Source: Viola odorata (taxonomy: Eukaryota > Streptophyta > Magnoliopsida > Malpighiales > Violaceae). Taken from it: a stretch of 64,000 nt of DNA. Shown one piece after another: positions 57,185-64,000 of this stretch (positions within the stretch are counted from its first letter, which is position 1; each line of letters opens with the position of its first letter). A program made the position numbers and the translations under genes. The notes under the pieces are model-generated. The model worked only from the letters and a program-made list of their open reading frames with translations. It ran no database searches and was not told where the DNA came from. The DNA lies in the NCBI GenBank assembly GCA_963691705.1, contig OY829542.1, positions 25,158,579-25,222,578 on the forward strand. The letters run 5' to 3'.

Positions 57185-58280
57185 CGCGCTTCAAGGCTGT
57201 ATCACCCTTCTCTTGATGACCCATGGTCGTTAAGTTTTTGTTATTACTTGCCCCTCATCGTTTGTACCCTCCTTTAACATTTTGATGTGTTCAGACAATC
57301 TTATCGCTGACTTTCCTTTTGTCCCATTGTTTGTTTGTGGGTCCTTTTGGCGTTGTCTTGGCCATATTCATTCTATGCGCTTTTCCTTTTCCAACTAGAC
57401 CCTTAGCGTTCCTGTCAAAAGTACGGAACTCGGTCTTGGGCTAGCTTCCCTAGGGAGTCTGATGGTATCTCTGCCCATGAGATCCTTGCTCTTTCCGCTG
57501 CCCGAAAAGTATTCTGCGCATTCTCAATTGTAAATCATCAGTAACAAAAACATGTTACGAGATATAGCGATTACCCGTAGGAGCTTTTCTGCTGCCATCA
57601 TAGGGCGTTACCCTGGAACCCGTGGAGAATCGCTTTCGCTATCAGCTCTATACTTCACCAGGGATTACGCATCTGGTTACTAGCCGGGATTTCACGATTC
57701 TCCACGTTTCCTATTTTCACGATCGGCCCTTAAGTGCCTCATCTTAATGAGCTGTCGGATCGGGACGGCTATCACAAGGCTGGGGAATTTTCACTTTTGG
57801 GCGTTGCCCTCTCATCTAGAACCGTGTCCTTCCTTAATGGCCTGGCCGCAGCAGCCCAGCCGTTAAGATAGGAGTCTTGTTTCTAGACGGAGTTTCTATT
57901 TCTTTGGGGCGTGCCTCTTCTTGATGGACCGTCTCTACGAGATCAGTCTGTACCAGGAGAGGACTTTTCACTCCCAAAGATACCGGGTGGTGCCCTCACT
58001 TAATGAGCCATCTGATCAAGATCGGTCATCACAAGGATAGGACTTTTCACCCCTGGGGGCGTCCAGGATCTTTCAATCCGACTCTAATTCAAGGTATGTT
58101 GGGTACCCTCACTTAGTGGGCCATCTGATCAAGACCGACCATCACAAGGATAGGACTTTTCACTTCCCCAAGATACCCCCTTTTTATCTGCGCAAAAGCA
58201 ACCACAAAAAACCCACGAAAGCTCTCTCATCGAGCATTAGTCATGGTTAGGGTTGGCATAAATCAAAGGTGCAGATAAAA
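57185..58280. other. convergent 3' region between antisense genes and pol
   Basis: No ORF supported. Contains a diverged tandem repeat in its second half. Both the antisense gene (left) and integrase (right) end here, so their transcripts would overlap or terminate in this interval. Confidence 0.6.
57735..58185. repeat. diverged ~80-110-bp repeats
   Basis: Four or five copies of a unit containing TGCCCTCACTTAATGAGCCA, then ATCTGATCAAGA, ATCACAAGGATAGGACTTTT and CAC. They lie near 57738, 57911, 57992 and 58100, the last two being the closest pair. Possibly regulatory or termination-related, by position only. Confidence 0.75.
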
Positions 58281-60368
58281 TCAAATTCTAGCATAATATA
58301 GCTTCAAGCGAGCGATATTCCAAGAGTTGGATAAGGGTGTACCATCGAGTGTCTCCAGATGATAGGCTCCTTTCCCGACAACGTGGGTGACACGATATGG
58401 TCCTTCCCAGTTCGGACTGAGTTTTCCCATTCGTTGTCCTGCCGCTCGCTTGTCTCTGAGCACCAAGTCACTAGTTTCCAGTAACCGCTCTTTTACGCGC
58501 CTATTATGATATCGGGCCATCTTTCGTTTGTAATGTTGCGTTTTCAGGAGGATTTCTTCTCGGACTTCTGGTAACACATCCAGGTTAGCTCTTAACCTTT
58601 CCTCATTCAGTTCCTCACGAAAGTGGGCCACCCGTAGGCTCATGGTTCCAATCTCTACCGGTGTGACGGCTTCGGTTCCGAAGGCCAACGCGAAGGGTGT
58701 CTCTCCGGTACTAGTCTTAACAGTCATGCGATATGCCCACATCACGTACGGTAGCTCATCAGCCCATTTCTTTTTAGACCCTTCTAGATTTTTCTTAATG
58801 CCGCCGAGTATGCTCCGATTGGTCACTTCCGCTTGTCCATTAGTTTGCGGGTGAGCCACGGAGGAAAAGTGTTGCTCGATTCCAAATTCTGAGCACTGGT
58901 CTTGAAAGAATTGGCTGGTGAATTGCGTCCCATTGTCGCTGACGAGGACACGGGGAACGCCAAATCTCATGATAACTTGATGTTTGAAGAAACGCCAAGT
59001 TTTTTCCGCCGTGATGGTGGCGACCGCTTCAGCTTCGGCCCACTTGGTGAAATAGTCTACCGCCACTATTACGAATTTCAGTTGGGACCTTGCCTTTGGG
59101 AATGGACCTAGAATATCGATCCCCCATTTGGCGAAAGGACAGGGGGCGATAATTTCAGATATTTCAGTGGCGGGTCGCCGAGGAATTTTAGCAAACTCCT
59201 GGCACTTAGGGCAAGCTTGCACATAGTTGTGACAATCTTTTCGGATGGTAGGCCAATAGAACTCGGACCGGAAGACTTGCGCCGCCAGGGTACCACCTGA
59301 CACGTGCATACCACACACTCCTTCATGGATTTCGCGCAAGGTATGAAGACCCTCTTGCCCCGTTATACACTTGGCGGCAGGGTGAGAGAAACATCTTCTA
59401 ACCAGATCTCCATCATAGTACGTACAGCGAGCTGCCTGTTTCAGTACCTTCTTCTTTTCAGCGGTATCCTCAGGCAGTTCTTCGTGTTTCAAGTATTTAA
59501 TTACGGGAATTTGCCAGTCGTTCTCACGTTCCTCCACACACAACGACACTTGCTCCTCCATGAAGGACGGTACCGATAGCTCATGATAATATATGTCTTT
59601 GGGTATAAGCGCTTCCGGATCTGCGGCCAATTTCGCTAGGCTGTCTGCTTCAGTGTTTTCCTCCCGAGGAATGTGCTCGAAGCTGACTTGCATGCCCTCT
59701 TTTTTTATTTCCAATAGTTCTCGCTTTACTTTGGCGAGATATTGAATCATGATAGGTTCACGGGCCCGAGAATGTCCCAAGACCTGGTCCATTATTAACT
59801 TGGAATCGCCACAGATTTTTAGACGCAGGTCTCCTGTTCGTCCAGTATCATGCCTTCCTTTAGAAGAAAGTCCTTTTCCGATTCTGAGCCCGGCTAGCAA
59901 CGCCTCATATTCTGCCGCGTTATTAGACAAAGGCTGTAGGATTCGGATGGCATATCGTATGTGCATATCATGTGGCCCGTTTATAAAGATTCTAGCCCCA
60001 GCTAGCTCTTGGTTTTTGGCTCCATCTACGTGGACGATCCAGAGGTCCGTATAGGTTTCCGGGAATGGGAGGTCCATATCTCCCCATTCCACTTCAGGCA
60101 CACCTTCTAAGGGGTCCTCCGTAAATGTGCATTCCGCTATGAAATCAGCCAGGATCTGAGCCTTTACGGACGGCCGAGACTGATACCTCAATCCATATTG
60201 CTCTAACTCAAGCGCCCAGATCAACATCCTCCCGGAAGATTCAGGCTTTCGAAATATCCTTTTCAGGGGCTGGTCCGTGAGAACAATAATGGAGTAAGAC
60301 TGGAAATATCGGTCCATTTTACGGGTGGCTTGTATAAGAGCGAACGCTATCTTTTTTATTCGGGCGTA
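58281..60368 (-). pseudogene. Tat pol: RNase H, archaeal-type RNase H, integrase
   Basis: Continues the RT frame after TGA 60369-60371. It begins with the Ty3 RNase H end (VLTDQPLKRIF, LADFIAECTF). A second, archaeal-type RNase H follows (WIVHVDGAKN, 'NNAAEYEALLAGLRIG', GDSKLI, REENTEADSLAKLA), the hallmark of the Tat lineage. Integrase has the zinc-binding H/C residues (LREIHEGVCGMH, ACPKCQ), DDE core (GIDILGPF, VSDNGTQF, 'HPQTNGQAEVTN') and a C-terminal end SWNIARLKLYY. RNase H degrades the RNA template strand; integrase joins the cDNA to the genome. 678 codons are open from Met 60317, so decay is recent. Confidence 0.93.
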
Positions 60369-61721
60369 TCACAATTCTGCATCTTTAAGAACGTGGCTCA
60401 CAAAATAGACTGGGCGATGAGAGTGGCTGTCGTCGCGAACAAGGACGACACTAACCACTTCGTCCGCAGAGCCGAGATACAAATATAAGGTATCGCCTGC
60501 CTCGGGCCTTGTCAATAATAAGTCGGATGACAGATAATCTTTCAGGCCGATAAATGCTTCCTCGCATTCAGGGGTCCACCCGAACGAGGCTTTGTTCGGT
60601 ATAACTTTGAAAAAAGGGAGACACTTCTCTCCTTGCTTAGAAATGAACCGTCCAAGGGCGATGACTCGCCCTGTAAGTCTTTGTACTTCTTTGACGGTTC
60701 TGGGCGTTAGCATGTCTTGTATCGCTTTGACCTTCAAAGGGTTGGGCAGGATACCTTTTTGGCTGACGACGTAGCCCAAAAATTTTCCCGTTTGGAATGC
60801 GAACATACATTTCCGGGGGTTCAACTTCATGTGATACCTTTTCATTACGCCGAAGACTTCTTCTAAGTCTCGCAGGTGATCTTGAAAACTCGCACTTTTT
60901 ACCAATATATCATCAACGTACGCCTCTACGTTCCTCCCAATCTGTTCTTCGAATATTTTGTTGGCCATACGTTGGAATGTTGCCCCGGCGTTTTTCAATC
61001 CGAACGGCATCGCCGTATAACAGTAAGTGGCCTTTGGAGTGAGAAACGCAGTCTTTTCTTCATCTTCCCGGGCCATGGGGATTTGATGGTACCCAGAGTT
61101 GGCATCTAGTGAGCTTAAATAAGCGTATCCAGCAGTCTGATCAACCAGTTGATCTATCCGAGGAAGCGGGTAACAATCCTTAGGGCAGGCATCATTTAAA
61201 TCAGTAAAGTCGATGCACATGCGCCAATCCCCGTTGGGCTTAGGAACAAGAACAGGGTTCGCTAGCCAGGTGGGATATTGAATTTCGCGAATGAACCCCG
61301 CGTCGAGGAGCTTCGCTACCTCTCTATCCACGGCCAACGCCTTTTCATTAGAGAACGCGCGCCTCTTTTGCTGCACCGGTCTGGCCTATGGGTCGACATT
61401 GAGTCGATGTTCGGCTACTTCACGCGATATACCTGGCATATCTGCGGGTTTCCACGCGAAGTCTCCTTGACATTTGTTTAGCAGTCGGGCTAGTTGGAGG
61501 TTTTCCGCTGGGCTAAGTTTTTCACTAATCAGGAAGCTTGCCTCCTCTATTCCAATTGCTGGAACGGGTACCATCTTATCCAAAGGTTGAGCCCGCTTCT
61601 CATCGCTTTGCTCATAGGGATCTGCCGCTATACACACGTACCTGTCGCAACTTCTTTGAGTCATAAGCGAATAGCATTCTGCTGCTAGTTTTTGATCACC
61701 CTTTTTGGTTACTACCCCATC
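60369..61721 (-). pseudogene. Tat pol: reverse transcriptase, two in-frame stops
   Basis: Same frame as gag-protease. It contains the pre-RT linker (DPYEQSDEKRAQPLDKMVPV), then TAG at 61386-61388, where a Lys codon would fit the family. RT follows: VLVPKPNGDWRMCIDFTDLN, 'YPLPRIDQLVDQTAG', 'MPFGLKNAGATFQRM' and the catalytic box YVDDILVKS (intact YxDD). FLGYVVSQKGI and the early RNase H (DTLYLYLGSADEVVSVVLV) follow, up to TGA 60369-60371 where Arg is expected. The catalytic residues look complete; only the stops disable it. Confidence 0.93.
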
Positions 61722-64000
61722 CTAGGAGGGGTATTTCATCTTCAAATGCTTCTGAGATATCACGGCGCCGAAGCGATTGAGAAAAGGTCGTCCGAGCACG
61801 ACATTGTAAGGCAAATTCAGATCCACAACAAGAAATAATAAGTTTTCTGATCGCTTGTAGGTGTCCTCCCGGAAATATATTGGCAGAGTAATTACTCCAG
61901 TGACGGGAATTGGAACTCCATCAACGCCAACTATAGGCCGTTTACTAGGCGTTAGCTCATTAGTGGGACATTTCATAAGGTTGTAGGCTTCCAGCGAAAA
62001 GAGATTTACTGCACTCCCATTATCAATGAGAGTTCTTCTAATTCCATGACTAGCGATGATGGGTGTGACTACCAAAGCGTCATTGTGTGGGTAGACAACG
62101 CCTTTCTCATCTTCTTCAGAGAAGGACAGTACCATCCGATCCAAAATGCCTATCGCATCTCCCTTCTTCATCGTGCCATCTCTTGCGCGCTTTTCTCCTT
62201 TCGGGAATGCCAGCTGCTCTGATTCATCCATATAGGGAGTTCCTCCCGCAATGATATAAATCATAGGAATATATTCGTCATCTATCGTAAGAGTTTCTTT
62301 CTCTCTTCCTCCAGAAGGATGATCCTTTTGCTGGGCATGAGGAGGAACAGGTCGTTCATCGGCCGTCCTTTTCAGGGGGTTATTGCGAGCATCTTCTCTT
62401 ATCTGGGTGGCAAATTCTCCCAAATATCCTTCCTCCACCAGCCGTTCTATCGCCGTTTTTAATTCTCTACACGCCTCCGTGGAATGGCCTCTGGCTTTGT
62501 GGAATCTACAGTAAGCATTTTCCCTTCTTCCTAAAAGCACTCCTGCTTTTGTAGGCGCAGGATAGCGGATGGGAAGGTTTCGCTGTTCCGCTATCACTAA
62601 AATTTCGACTCTTGGCATGTTGAGGGAAGGAAAATCTGGGTCGTACGCTCGATTTTTATAAGAATCCCAACGACGTCGAGTGGGGGAGCCACCGGTTTTT
62701 CCCTTCAGAGAATGGCCCTTTTGTCTGTCAGAGGCCTTGGGGATGTGATCCTTCCGCCTAGCATAATCATCGATAAAATGATCCTCAGATAAGGGCTTCG
62801 CAGGAGCAGCGGTGATTTGAGGCGTCCCCTGTGGCACGTTGTACGTCTGATTTCTATTTTCCTCTTCCTCCATCTTCGCGTAATTGTGGGCCTTAAGCCT
62901 CAACGCATCTAAGGTCAACGGGGGATCCACCATAAGTGCGTCTTTCAGCTTCCCATAACGGCAATTTCTTTTCAGAGCTTCTATAGCAAAATCGATAGTA
63001 ACGCCCGGCGTTAAGGACATTTCCAGATCGAAGCGGCTGAGAAAATCCTTCAAGGATTCTTGAGGCGTTCGCTGTATGTCAAACAACGCAGCGGCAGATT
63101 TCCTGATTGGAATCGCAGTGCTAAATCTGCTCCGAAATTTAGCTTCTAGCTGTGCGAAATTGCTAATGGATCCACCGGGAAGACCTTCAAACCAGAGACG
63201 CGCAACGCCCGATAGCGTCATAACAAATATTTGGCACAGCGCCGCATCGCTGTGGGTCTGAAACTGAACAAAATCTTTTACTTTATTAATATGGGAGAGA
63301 CGCGCAATGCCCGATAGCGTCATAACAAATATTTGGCACAGCGCCGCATCGCTGTGGGTCTGAAACTGAACAAAATCTTTTACTTTATTAATATGGGAGA
63401 TGGGATCCTTCGTGCCATCATAAGTGTCAGCGGGAAGCTTTACACGTCGACTGACTCGGTGACGCCTTATGCGACGGCTAAATGGGTGACCAGATGTATC
63501 ATCAGGAATTTCACGCGGTTGACGCGGAGGAGACATTTCAGCCTGACGCCCTCTGTCTCGTGGTCCTGGGGTAAAATGTCGCCTAGGAGATCGACTGCGA
63601 CTCCTGTATGAACGACTTCGATGCCTTCGGCTACTGGACCTGTCACTGTATTCAGGAGACAAACTTCCGCGGACTCCTTCCCTCCGTCCATCCCACCGGT
63701 TCCTCATCCCCTCAAGTTGCCCGCCTCCCTGTAGGGGGAGACCTTGCGGAATTTGTGGTACATAGGCCTCTAACCTTCCTTGAGTAAGCTGCCCAACACT
63801 ACTCAGAAGATTTCCAGCGGATAAAGGCATCTGGAGGTTTTCTGGAAACAACGGTGACAAAGGTCGATCAGCAACAATAGATGGAGTAAACATGACGTGA
63901 GGAGGGAGACTAGATCCAGAAGCGCCGGGAGTGCCTCTCGCGGCCATTTCAGTCAGATACTCCAGCTGAGCACGAAGGGTCGCTATTTCCATAGTCAAGG
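61722..64000 (-). pseudogene. Tat gag-protease (5' end beyond window)
   Basis: A 758-codon open stretch from the right edge. The Pro/Ser-rich N-terminal part aligns with the plus-strand gag at 46.8-48.6 kb, whose first ~100 codons correspond to sequence beyond 64000. An Arg/Ser region (SDRSSSRRHRSRSYRSRSRS) is present. The capsid-like core (DGTKDPISHINKVKDF ...) carries a 34-residue tandem duplication. The knuckle CRFHKARGHSTEAC lies near 62500. The protease has active-site LIDNGSAVNLF near 62020 and NVVLGRPFLNRFGAV near 61780. It ends at TAG 61722-61724, and the same frame continues into RT, so the stop is most likely a mutation in a single gag-pol frame. Confidence 0.92.
63196..63399 (-). 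repeat. 102-bp in-frame tandem duplication in gag
   Basis: 63196-63297 and 63298-63399 are nearly identical (one clear difference, GCAACGCCCG versus GCAATGCCCG). They encode two copies of a 34-residue block starting SHINKVKDFVQFQTH. The homologous gag at 47.7 kb has one copy. Confidence 0.93.

Noticed and set aside
61722..61724. Programmed stop between gag-protease and pol
   Set aside because: The same frame has two further stops at positions where sense codons are expected, and the related families read through this region as one frame; mutation is simpler.

Overview
The window is nuclear DNA from a flowering plant, most likely a eudicot. It is AT-rich, intron-containing and dominated by nested LTR retrotransposons of plant-specific lineages (Athila, Tat, CCHC-gag Ty3/gypsy) with small hAT, Stowaway and pogo-like elements between them. 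I see one intact host gene: a six-exon, 337-codon isocitrate-lyase/PEP-mutase-superfamily enzyme (21272-23991, minus). Two broken host-gene pieces are also recognisable: an acidic ribosomal P-protein tail (31805-33062) and the first exon of a GT-1-type trihelix factor (44322-44650). No tRNA, rRNA or CRISPR was recognised.

Layout. 1-4480: 3' end of an Athila-type element (broken ORF, untranslated region, 1635-bp LTR), inserted in the RT of a minus-strand gypsy element (4481-8613: RT start, protease, gag, leader, LTR). 9365-10620: plant transposase (Ptta/En-Spm type) remnant. 12623-16086: antisense gene and 3' LTR of a Tat-lineage element. 16087-21271: AT-rich DNA with one hAT element. 21272-24107: the host enzyme gene and its TATA box. 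24404-31200: Stowaway, pogo-like and hAT elements. 31551-33155: P-protein pseudogene. 33175-42718: an old gypsy element whose integrase is split by a solo LTR, which itself carries a hAT element and a complete 5.1-kb gag-protease-only retrotransposon with a perfect GCATG target duplication. 43374-44289: hAT with a perfect 8-bp target duplication beside the GT-1 fragment. 45260-45884: hAT transposase interrupted by a plus-strand Tat element (45885-48645), whose gag is interrupted by a large minus-strand Tat element (48646 to beyond 64000).

The most interesting system is in that last element. Downstream of its minus-strand gag-protease-RT-RNaseH-archaeal RNaseH-integrase frame lie four plus-strand (antisense) ORFs between 50.2 and 57.2 kb. 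The two long ones are paralogues, and both are interrupted by a short phase-1 intron at the same place. The 12.6-15.0 kb copy has the same intron at the same place: first exons are 706, 706 and 712 bp, and introns are 67, 65 and 70 bp. Antisense ORFs are known in Tat elements (Grande, Retand), but a duplicated, spliced antisense gene family with TATA-like boxes upstream deserves a closer look.

Coordinates of splice sites, LTR ends and target duplications were read by eye. Family names come from motif recognition; no search or alignment program was run.
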